Source of the DNA: Castellaniella sp049671645
GTDB taxonomy: Bacteria; Pseudomonadota; Gammaproteobacteria; Burkholderiales; Burkholderiaceae_B
NCBI RefSeq assembly: GCF_049671645.1
Contig: NZ_JBATVG010000019.1
Span: 286,786 to 350,785 of the forward strand
DNA length: 64,000 nt
Reading direction: 5' to 3'
The stretch's first letter is position 1; each line of letters opens with the position of its first letter. Shown here in pieces: positions 15,817 through 22,751 of this stretch. A program made the translations under genes and the position numbers. The notes below the pieces were generated by a model. It had not been told where the DNA came from. It did no database searches and was given only the letters and a program-made list of their open reading frames with translations.

Positions 15817-16845
15817 ATGGACGGCAGCTCAAATGTTCAAATCGTAGATGGAAGTATCAACCTCCCGGTGGATAAAATAAAGCTAGGAAACTTTATTTCC
15901 GGTTTGCTTGGTCAGCCCCAGGTTCTAGATCGACGATTCGACACCCCTTTTTCGGTTGATCATGATTGGTTGATTCATCTGTGCTCCATGATCCTCCAAC
16001 GAATAGCTCAACAGAACTCGGCAGAGCCCCTCACTTTTGAAACCACCATTTACTATCGCGACGGCCTATTCAGAAAAGTATCAGGCTTCGATGCCTTCAC
16101 GCATTTCTCCGAAACCCAGCAAGTTGTTTGTGTAGGAATTAAATTTGATATTTCTATGCTGATAAGCTTTCCTGGAAAAGATAATCCAGAGAGACAACAA
16201 CTGGAAATGACCCTTCTAACAAATGAAGAAGAGGAATTCACAGGAAATCTTCTATTAGGTGAACGCATCCGAGCTGGGCTTTTCTATATTGATATAAGGC
16301 ATACGGAGCGGACGTGGGCTGATGACATACTGAATCTCATAACCAAGGAATTTCAATCAGTCCAAAGACCAGAGCCCATTCTAAAAAAGAAATTGCGGCG
16401 TTTATTCTTGCCCTTTGCGAGCCTCTTATTTCCTTTCAGCGCACTCGGCGGCTTGGTCTTGGAGTCTTGGAGCCGTTCCAGTGAGAAGGATGTGTTGAAT
16501 GCAAGCGTTAGCCATCTACTGAGTAATAACGAGCTAAATCTTCCACTTTTAAACGACAAGATAGATACACTACTTCAAATCGTGGCGCTAAATATGAATA
16601 GACCGGGATTGGGTAGTGCGTTGTTGTTCCTTGCCCCACTCGTGATTGGAGTAATAGTTTTCACGCTCGGGCGTGCATTGGCTCAGCCGACACCCTCTTT
16701 TATTCTGATCACAAAGTCCAGCGAAGTTCACAAAAAGGCGGTAGAGGCGAAACAAAGCCGACGAATGATGTGGTTGTTTGGATCCATGATCCTGAGTGTT
16801 GCTCTGGGAGTTTTTGGGAATTATTTGTACGATCTTATCAAGTGA
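15817..16845 (+). CDS. Uncharacterised protein with three C-terminal membrane segments
   Basis: I do not recognise this 342-residue protein. It has a soluble N-terminal region of about 190 residues with no clear motif. Hydrophobic segments follow at about 195-218 (FLPFASLLFPFSALGGLVL), 268-288 (LGSALLFLAPLVIGVIVFTL) and 318-340 (MMWLFGSMILSVALGVFGNYL). About 50 residues between the first two are predicted outside the membrane. AGAGGAA precedes the ATG by six bases. AT-rich codon use differs sharply from gyrB next door. Its place in a mobile element with a TIR effector makes a membrane-acting defence role possible, but nothing in the sequence proves this. Confidence 0.75.
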   Translation: MDGSSNVQIVDGSINLPVDKIKLGNFISGLLGQPQVLDRRFDTPFSVDHDWLIHLCSMILQRIAQQNSAEPLTFETTIYYRDGLFRKVSGFDAFTHFSETQQVVCVGIKFDISMLISFPGKDNPERQQLEMTLLTNEEEEFTGNLLLGERIRAGLFYIDIRHTERTWADDILNLITKEFQSVQRPEPILKKKLRRLFLPFASLLFPFSALGGLVLESWSRSSEKDVLNASVSHLLSNNELNLPLLNDKIDTLLQIVALNMNRPGLGSALLFLAPLVIGVIVFTLGRALAQPTPSFILITKSSEVHKKAVEAKQSRRMMWLFGSMILSVALGVFGNYLYDLIK

Positions 16846-17087
16846 TATTTGACATAAATCATTTGACACCATGAGTGGATAGGCTTGGTTAGCCTCACTG
16901 TGATGTCTCCAAAGCTGCCTTTATCTGGGGGCAAATGCTTTCTTGGAAGATCTATATAGACATTAACGCCAATGTCTGACGATACTCGGTAATCCCACAT
17001 TTTCTGCTGTAGGTCTTCATAGAAAGGTAATCATCTCTTTAAATCGCAGCGAGGTTGAGTAGAATTTCCTCATAAAAGAAATCAGCA

Positions 17088-17190
17088 ATGAAGACATCGC
17101 GCTACACGGACAGTCAGATCATAGCGATCCTCAAGCAAGCCGAAGCCGGTACACCGATCGCGCAGCTTTGCCGGGAGCATGGCGGAAGAA
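17088..17190 (+). pseudogene. Truncated IS3-family orfA fragment
   Basis: Reads MKTSRYTDSQIIAILKQAEA and then GTPIAQLCREHG, the first 32 or so residues of an IS3-family OrfA. It then breaks into unrelated sequence just before the left end of the second IS3 element at 17198. The rest of this element is not found on the other side, so a deletion accompanied or followed the insertion. Confidence 0.75.
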
Positions 17191-17254
17191 GTCAAGGCGT
17201 AAGCTCCCCATCAAAGTAGACGATCGAAGTTAGAACTTTCGGGCCTCCTTGAAC

Positions 17255-17533
17255 ATGGAGACCTCGATGAGGAAGAGAAAATTCACAGAAAGTCAGATTT
17301 TTGCGGTGCTCAAACAGGGTGAAGCCGGTGTGCCAGTCGCGGAGATCTGCCGGGAGCACGACATCAGCAACGCCACCTACTACCAGTGGAAGACGAAGTA
17401 CGCAGGCGTCGAACCTTCAGGGTTGCGCAGGCCGCACGAGCTGGAAGCCGAGAACGTCCGTCTGAAACGCATGTACGCCGATCTGGCGCTGGAGAACGCT
17501 GCGATCAAGGATGTCTTGAGCCGAAAATCCTGA
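17255..17533 (+). CDS. IS3-family transposase OrfA
   Basis: A helix-turn-helix protein of about 92 residues: MRKRKFTESQIFAVLKQGEAG, then VPVAEICREHDISNATYYQWKTKYAG, and a leucine-zipper-like end LKRMYADLALENAAIKDVLSRKS. It binds the element's ends and normally joins OrfB through a -1 frameshift, for which CGAAAATCC near 17521 is a plausible slip site. ATG codons at 17255 and 17267 are both possible starts. Confidence 0.8.
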   Translation: METSMRKRKFTESQIFAVLKQGEAGVPVAEICREHDISNATYYQWKTKYAGVEPSGLRRPHELEAENVRLKRMYADLALENAAIKDVLSRKS

Positions 17534-18367
17534 CGCCGTCGGCCAGGCGCGAAGTGACCGAAGAGCTGATTGCAGCAAGACTCTCGGTTACTCGTGCCTG
17601 TCGAGTCACGGGCCTATCGCGGGCAGCGTACTAAAAGACCACAGTCGGCGTCGCAACGCGATGCTGCGGTGATTGATGCCTTGAATGGTGTGATCGAGGA
17701 ACACCGCCGCTGGGGATTCTGGAAGTGCTTCCACCAGCTGCGCCTGGATGGTCACGGATGGAACAAGCAGCGAGTCCACAGGGTGTACTGCGAGATGGGG
17801 CTGAACGTACCGAATCGAACGAGAAAGCGGCTGACCGACCGTGTTCCACAGCCGCTAGATCTAGCGCATGAAGTTAACCGATGCTGGGCACTGGACTTCG
17901 TACACGACGCGCCGTACTGCGGCAGGACGTTTCGCGCGCCAAACGTGATTGACGAGGCCAACCGGGAGTGTCTGACGATTGAGGTGGAAGCATCCATCCC
18001 TTCTGCCCGTTTGGTTAGGGTTCTGGATCGGCTGATCGACTGCTATGAGGCTCCCGACGCCATACGGTGCGACAACGGCCCCAAGATATGTAGCCAAGCA
18101 TTTACCGACTGGGCGCGCGACAGAGGGATCACCATCCGCTACATCCAGCCGGGCAAACTCAATCAGAATGCCTTTATCGAACGCTTCAACCGCACATACC
18201 GTACTGAGGTGCTCGACGCGTATCTGTTCTCGACGCTGGAGCTGGTACGGGCCATCACGGATAGGTGGCTGCGCGATTACAACGAATACCGTCCCCATGA
18301 ATCCTTGGGGGAGCTCCCGCCGGTGCAATTCCTGCCCCGGTTAACCACGGCCCAGGATCTCTACTAG
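17520..18367 (+). pseudogene. IS3-family transposase OrfB, frameshifted
   Basis: The DDE integrase domain is present: WALDFVHDAPYCGRTF, DNGPKICSQAF, and NQNAFIERFNRTYRTEVLDAYLF with the catalytic Glu. The N-terminal part (SARREVTEELIAARLSVTRA and CRVTGLSRAAY) lies in the frame expected after the -1 shift but stops at 17632-17634. The rest continues in another frame from about 17635. This extra shift, beyond the programmed one, should inactivate the transposase. Confidence 0.75.
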
Positions 18368-18396
18368 CGATTGTCAACTTGAGGGGGGAGCTTACG

Positions 18397-18678
18397 CAAT
18401 GGATGCAGGCAACGAAGTTTGTCTACGATCCGTAGGATTGATCCAGTGCGTGGCCTTCATACCCGAGCTCGACAGACTCACGGCACGTTAAAGTACCGAT
18501 CTCACAGCGAGTTGGGATAGCATCTGCGTACTAGCTAAAGGATGAGCTAGTACGCAGTGACAAGGGAAAAAGCCCATATCATAAGGACGCAACTTATAGA
18601 CAATTTCCTTATAATTCATGCTAGAGTTATGATTATGTTTACGTTTTGATAAAATCTCTTTCCATTAGAGGAGTGGGT
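18397..18678. other. Gap 5' of the TIR gene
   Basis: A perfect inverted repeat, CTGCGTACTAGCT (18524-18536) and AGCTAGTACGCAG (18545-18557) with an 8-base loop, is the main feature. A TATAAT hexamer lies at 18610-18615, about 65 bases before the TIR gene start, without a good -35. The base composition is AT-rich. No coding sequence was recognised. Confidence 0.5.
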
Positions 18679-19818
18679 ATGGCAAAAGCAAAACAAAAAA
18701 GTATCAATGATACTGACGCCGAGAAGAAGAAACCAGCACGTTCATACCTATCTCAAACAGAGGTGCCAGCGCATTCCCTCGATCAAGCTCTTTGTATTGC
18801 TGAAGCGATTTTCAATAACTATGGAGGAAAATCTACCACACCGTTGGACGTTGCTGCTGCGCTAGATTTACAGCCCAGCTCGTCACAATTCAGAATGCTC
18901 GCCGGGGCGTCCATTGCTTACGGCATAACTATCGGCGGGTATAACGCAAAAGAAATAGAAGTTACACAACTAGCTCAGCGTATATTTCGACCACAAGAAG
19001 AATATGATGATCTATCGGCGAAACGTGAGGCCCTATTAAAACCACGTGTTATCCAAGAGTTCCTAAATAAATATGCCAATTCTCCGCTCCCTCGTGAGAG
19101 CATTGGGGTAAATGTACTGATAGGACTAGGCGTTCCAGAAAACAAAGCGGAAAGAGTACAGAAATTCATTTTGGAGTCGGCTCACAGCGTCGGCCTTATC
19201 CGTACAATTAAAGATAAGCAGTACGTTCAACTAGATAAAACCGTGTCCACAAAAGTCGATGTTGACTCGTCTGGAAAAGACGTCAGCACTGAAATTATTC
19301 CTCAGATTAACCTGTCTAATGACGACCAGAAAGAGTACGTTGCTCCATCCGCTGCACCCACGCCTGCAGCAGTTGTGGACTCCCGCCGAGTGTTTATTAC
19401 ACATGGGAAAAATACATCATTCATTGAGCCAATAAAGAAACTTCTGGGATTTGGTGAAATGACGCCGGTAGTATCGGCCGAGAAACACACTGTGTCGCAG
19501 CCAGTGCCCGATAAAGTTTTAGATGACATGCGTAGTTGTCATGCTGCGATAATTCATGTAGATGGTGAACGCACGTTAATGGATAGCGAGGCCAAAGAAC
19601 ACACTGTGATCAATCCCAATGTGTTAATTGAAATTGGAGCTGCCATGGCACTGTACGGACGGAGGTTTGTTCTACTCGTCCGCAATGGGATCCAACTGCC
19701 CTCCAATTTACAGGGCTTGTTCGAAGTCCGATACGAGGGGGACAGTCTTGATGGTAATGCGACCATTAGGTTGCTTGAGGCCATCAACGATATGAAGAAA
19801 ACTGCCCTCCCATCGTAG
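18679..19818 (+). CDS. TIR-like domain protein with N-terminal winged-helix region, probable anti-phage effector
   Basis: A 379-residue soluble protein. The C-terminal part (about 235-379) matches the predicted nucleotide-binding TIR-like domain found in bacterial cyclic-nucleotide-activated and other defence effectors. It begins RRVFITHGKNTSFIEPIKKLLGF, continues SCHAAIIHVDGE, and includes NVLIEIGAAMALYGRRFVLLV, whose Glu may be the catalytic NADase residue. The N-terminal part (about 20-110) has helices consistent with a winged-helix fold (LDQALCIAEAIFNNYGG, TTPLDVAAALDL). The middle is Asp/Lys-rich. The ATG at 18679 has GAGGAG 6 bases upstream and is preferred to an upstream in-frame start. 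No cyclase gene (CD-NTase or Pycsar) is nearby. Family role is established for relatives; function here is inferred. Confidence 0.8.
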   Translation: MAKAKQKSINDTDAEKKKPARSYLSQTEVPAHSLDQALCIAEAIFNNYGGKSTTPLDVAAALDLQPSSSQFRMLAGASIAYGITIGGYNAKEIEVTQLAQRIFRPQEEYDDLSAKREALLKPRVIQEFLNKYANSPLPRESIGVNVLIGLGVPENKAERVQKFILESAHSVGLIRTIKDKQYVQLDKTVSTKVDVDSSGKDVSTEIIPQINLSNDDQKEYVAPSAAPTPAAVVDSRRVFITHGKNTSFIEPIKKLLGFGEMTPVVSAEKHTVSQPVPDKVLDDMRSCHAAIIHVDGERTLMDSEAKEHTVINPNVLIEIGAAMALYGRRFVLLVRNGIQLPSNLQGLFEVRYEGDSLDGNATIRLLEAINDMKKTALPS

Positions 19819-20161
19819 ACAGGGTTCCGAATGCTTCTCCATACAAGCCCCAGACGCTAAGGTCTGTCAGTAGTCCCGCATGCAGCTCATAATATACTCG
19901 GGAGGTGCCCATGCCGCACAGACCTAAGATCCGTCAATAGTATTGTTGAGCACCGTCGCCTTACTGCTGAACGGTAATATACCCACTTTCAGCAGCAAGG
20001 CAAATGGCGCCTTAAGATCGCGAGCGGTCGCCATTCCAAAAAGTGGCATTGCAATCATTGGCCAATTATTCATGAACATTTGGCCAAGTTTTCTGTAAAG
20101 ACCTCACAGAAATCCCTTATGAATCAATGAGGGCGATGGCCGACTTTTCTGGAAGCCAACA
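19819..20161. other. 3' gap and right end of the cargo element
   Basis: Holds two imperfect direct repeats of CTAAGGTCTGTCAGTAGT (19857-19874 and 19924-19941, three differences). The inverted TGGCCA-type end repeats at 20059, 20081 and 20137 follow. No coding sequence was recognised. Confidence 0.55.
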
Positions 20162-20261
20162 TGGTTGTTGGATTTCGGAAAAGATGGCCAGATGTTGTGG
20201 GAAAAGTTGGCCATTCATAGGAGCAGAGGGAATGACCGCCTGATCTGGCGGTCATTTTTTT
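20162..20261 (+). repeat. Direct repeat copy 2 (second IS21-like left end plus terminator)
   Basis: Repeats the 99 bases after gyrB, including TGTTGGATTTCGG (from 20166), the two GGAAAA-NN-TGGCCA units and the AATGACCGCC/GGCGGTCATT hairpin with a long T-run (20231-20262). It abuts the right end of the first element with only TGGT between. Confidence 0.85.
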
Positions 20262-20341
20262 GGCTGTGACCGTCTCCTGCTTGGGCCCCAAGCTATCAAG
20301 GACACCCGCCAGCCGATTCCATTGACTGGACTGTGTCTGCA

Positions 20342-20464
20342 TCATGCCCGATGTGCGTGCAAAGTGCGATCTTCTCCCGGCGGAATCTCCGTCCAGCCCT
20401 TGAAGACGCGCAAGAACCAGTTGGCGTCCTGAAAGCCGATCAGGAAGGCAATCTCGCCAGGTAA
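20342..20464 (-). pseudogene. C-terminal remnant of an AraC-family regulator
   Basis: On the minus strand the end of an AraC/XylS DNA-binding domain can be read: PGEIAFLIGFQDANWFLRVF, then KGWTEIPPGEDRTLHAHRA and stop. This is the second helix-turn-helix and tail only. The N-terminal 85 percent of such a protein is absent, with the break at about 20464. Confidence 0.75.
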
Positions 20465-20626
20465 GATTGCCGAGCAGGCGAGGTAATAACTTGTCGTTCT
20501 CATGGGCTGAAGCCGTGGCATCGCTGGTTGGAAAGGTGGGAGCTCATCTTTTCCACATACAAATAAATCTACTGCTTGCGGGTTTGCCTAAGCAGCGGTA
20601 TATTACGCCAACAGTAGAGTTATTTG

Positions 20627-21220
20627 ATGAAAACCATTCATACCCTCAACGACTTGGCAGAAGTCCACACCGCAGTGGTCTTTCGCGATCAAGCACCGCA
20701 AGAACACCCTGAAGGCAACGTTCGCGCGTTGGCCATCCGGGATGTCGTGTCTTCGACCCTCGTGAGTTGGAAAGAATTGCCGCGCGTTGTTGTGGCTGAG
20801 AAGTACCGTGCGAACTGCCTGCAAGCGGGTGATGTGGTCATCCCCTCACGGGGTGACTACTACAGGGCATGGCTGTTTACCGGGGCGGACTTACCAGTTC
20901 TGCCGGTGGGTCAGTTGAACTTGATCCGACCGGCTGACGGGTTAGATGCCGGCTACTTGGTGTGGTTTCTTAACCTGCCGACCACCGGTACCAAGCTCAA
21001 GCAAATGCTGACCGGCACCAGCATCAAAGCGCTGACCAAAACGGCTCTTCAGACGCTGGAGGTGGACCTTCCTGATATGGGATGCCAACGTCGCATCGCG
21101 GAGATTGCCGAACTCGCAGTGCGGATCGCTGCCATCCGGCATCGGTTGACAGAGCTAGACACCATCGAGGTAGCCCAGATGGCCGACCTCCTTTCGCACC
21201 GTGGAGGTGACCATGCTTGA
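20627..21220 (+). CDS. Type I restriction specificity subunit S-like, single target-recognition domain
   Basis: A 197-residue protein, about half the length of a normal HsdS. It has one target-recognition-like region (ALAIRDVVSSTLVSWKELPR, then LQAGDVVIPSRGDYYRAWLF, then LDAGYLVWFLNLPTTGTKLKQMLTGTSIKALTKTALQTLEVDLP) and one C-terminal helix (QRRIAEIAELAVRIAAIRHRLTELD). TGTSIKALTKTALQTLEV is the typical S-subunit beta-helix transition. Half-size S proteins can dimerise to read a palindromic site. It overlaps the methylase gene by 8 bases and precedes it, the reverse of the common hsdM-hsdS order. Confidence 0.8.
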   Translation: MKTIHTLNDLAEVHTAVVFRDQAPQEHPEGNVRALAIRDVVSSTLVSWKELPRVVVAEKYRANCLQAGDVVIPSRGDYYRAWLFTGADLPVLPVGQLNLIRPADGLDAGYLVWFLNLPTTGTKLKQMLTGTSIKALTKTALQTLEVDLPDMGCQRRIAEIAELAVRIAAIRHRLTELDTIEVAQMADLLSHRGGDHA

Positions 21221-22664
21221 TGCAGAAGCCAAGCAGGCAATCTGTCATGCACTCTGGCGCTGCTTCGACTCAGTTCGTAGCGTGGCCGATATTGGAGAGG
21301 TCCGAGATCACCTCCTGGCATTACTGGTGTTGAAGTACGCCTCTGACCGTACTGCCTACGAAGCTGGCCACGCGGTTGCGCTCGACGCGGATGCCGGATC
21401 GGTGCCGTCGTTTGAGCAACTGCTCCACGCTAAGCACATGCCCGATATCGGGCAGCGAATTGACCGGACACTCGCTGGCCTGGAGAAGCAGTACCCACTG
21501 CTGCATGATGCTTTTCACAGCGTCCGTTTTGACTCCTCCTTGCTGGGCGAACCCAAGCAAAGGCAACCCCTCATCGCTGATCTGCTGAGCTGCTTCGGTG
21601 TGCCAGAGTTCGACTTTCGAGGCGACGCAAGTACCGAAGCGGCTGGCTTTGCCTGCGAAAAGCTCATTAGCGAGGCTGCAGCTGTCGCTGGCAAGCGTGG
21701 TGCTGAGTTCTTCACCCCGCCCGAGGTTTCCCGGCTGATCGCGGAAATCCTCCAGCCCGAAGCGGGGGAACGCGTTGGTGATCCATGCTGCGGTTCTGGC
21801 ACGTTGTTGTTGACCTGCAGCACCTTCGCGCGTACTCACTCTGCCAGTGGTGGATGTCAGCTGTTTGGCCAAGAGAAGAACGGCAGCACCTGGGCCCTCG
21901 CAAAAATCAACATGTTTTTGCATGGGGAGCTCGCCGCGCAGTTGGCATGGGGAGACACCCTTAAAGACCCGCGCCTGGTGGCTGGAGGCCAACTGCAGAC
22001 GTTCGACGTGGTAGTTTCACACCCGCCCTTCAATGTGAAGGATTGGGGGCAAGAAGCCGCCGCAACCGATCCCTACGGGCGTTACCGACGCGGAGTTCCG
22101 CCGCGCGCTTCGGCTGACTACGCTTTCATCAGCCACATGGTTGAGACGCTCAAGCCTAGTCACGGTCGCATGGCTGTCGTGGTCTCCCATGGTGTCCTCT
22201 TCCGCAGCGGCGCGGAGCTACAGATTCGCAGGCGACTGCTGGAGGAAAGCCTCGTGGACGTAGTGATCGCGCTGCCAGCCAAGCTGCTTCCAAACACGTC
22301 CCTGCCGATTGCACTGCTGGTGTTGCGTAAGGATAAGAGCGACGGACAAGTGTTGTTCATTGACGCCAGCCGCCAGTTCGAGCACGGAAAAACCCAAAAC
22401 CAGCTACGCAATGAGGACCTCGCCCGGATCGAGGCCACCTATGCAGCCAGGGCGGATGTTGAGGGCTACGCCCGCTTGGTGTCGTTTGAAGACATTCTTG
22501 AGAACAACTGCAACCTCAACGTGGCTCGCTATGTGGGCGCCGTGGAGCAGGTCTGTCAGGTGGACCTGGAGGCCCTTCGGGCAGAACGCGCACAGCTCCG
22601 GGCAGAACTGGAAGGTCTGGAGAGCAGGTTTGCCAGCCTCATCCAGGAGGTGAACCGTGCGTAA
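21213..22664 (+). CDS. Type I N6-adenine methyltransferase (HsdM-like) with atypical HPPF motif
   Basis: A 483-residue HsdM-type protein. It has an N-terminal helical domain (DHLLALLVLKYASDRTAY), the GAEFFTPPEVSRLIAEIL segment before motif I, the SAM-binding motif VGDPCCGSGTLLL (about 187-199), and the region of motif IV near 268-273. Motif IV reads SHPPF where active enzymes have NPPY or NPPF. The codon is CAC, so Asn to His is in the DNA as given. Downstream parts (MVETLKPSHGRMAVVVSHGVLFRSGAELQIRRRLLEE, LPANTSLPIALLVL-like region) are complete. RBS GGAGGTG sits before the ATG at 21213. No hsdR is in the window. Confidence 0.85.
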   Translation: MLDAEAKQAICHALWRCFDSVRSVADIGEVRDHLLALLVLKYASDRTAYEAGHAVALDADAGSVPSFEQLLHAKHMPDIGQRIDRTLAGLEKQYPLLHDAFHSVRFDSSLLGEPKQRQPLIADLLSCFGVPEFDFRGDASTEAAGFACEKLISEAAAVAGKRGAEFFTPPEVSRLIAEILQPEAGERVGDPCCGSGTLLLTCSTFARTHSASGGCQLFGQEKNGSTWALAKINMFLHGELAAQLAWGDTLKDPRLVAGGQLQTFDVVVSHPPFNVKDWGQEAAATDPYGRYRRGVPPRASADYAFISHMVETLKPSHGRMAVVVSHGVLFRSGAELQIRRRLLEESLVDVVIALPAKLLPNTSLPIALLVLRKDKSDGQVLFIDASRQFEHGKTQNQLRNEDLARIEATYAARADVEGYARLVSFEDILENNCNLNVARYVGAVEQVCQVDLEALRAERAQLRAELEGLESRFASLIQEVNRA

Positions 22665-22751
22665 CACAAAGGAAAACGACCGCTTTCGCGGCCGCTTCCT
22701 CTTTTGCGTCTTGGAGCTTGACGTCCGTCCGAAGAGGGAGCTGCCAAGCAC
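22665..22751 (+). promoter_or_regulatory. Hairpin between hsdM and the Abi gene, possible attenuator
   Basis: AAAGGAA near 22669 can pair with the TTCCTCTTT tract near 22694-22702, enclosing the inner hairpin CCGC-TTTC-GCGG, with T-rich sequence after it. It could limit read-through from hsdM into the toxin-like gene. Structure by eye only. Confidence 0.35.

Larger units (their letters stand above)
17198..18396 (+). mobile_element. IS3-family insertion sequence (degenerate)
   Basis: Inverted ends are visible: left CGTAAGCTCCCCATCAAAG and the complement of the right end CGTAAGCTCCCCCCTCAAG, with ACAATCG or ACGATCG a few bases further in. The 1.2-kb element has the usual two overlapping transposase frames, but the second is broken. 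No clear target duplication was seen beyond the palindromic CG at each tip. Confidence 0.8.
15432..20161. mobile_element. Putative 4.7-kb cargo element with IS21-like multi-repeat ends, no istAB
   Basis: The left end TGTTGGATTTCGGAAAAG is matched in inverse by the right end CTTTTCTGGAAGCCAACA (20144-20161). Each end holds extra copies of a TGGCCANNTTTTC unit: left at 15443 and 15466, right at 20081 and 20137 with a weaker one at 20059. TGGT stands on both sides (15428-15431, 20162-20165), like a 4-bp target duplication. Multiple subterminal repeats of this kind are known for IS21-family and Tn7-like elements. No istA or istB gene is inside. The cargo is a membrane protein gene, an IS3-family insertion and a TIR-domain gene, all of lower GC than the chromosome. 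The boundaries are seen directly; the IS21 link is inference. Confidence 0.6.

Noticed and set aside
15428..20261. attL/attR sites of an integrase-borne genomic island
   Set aside because: No integrase gene and no tRNA target. The inverted multi-repeat ends and 4-bp flank fit a DDE-type transposon better.
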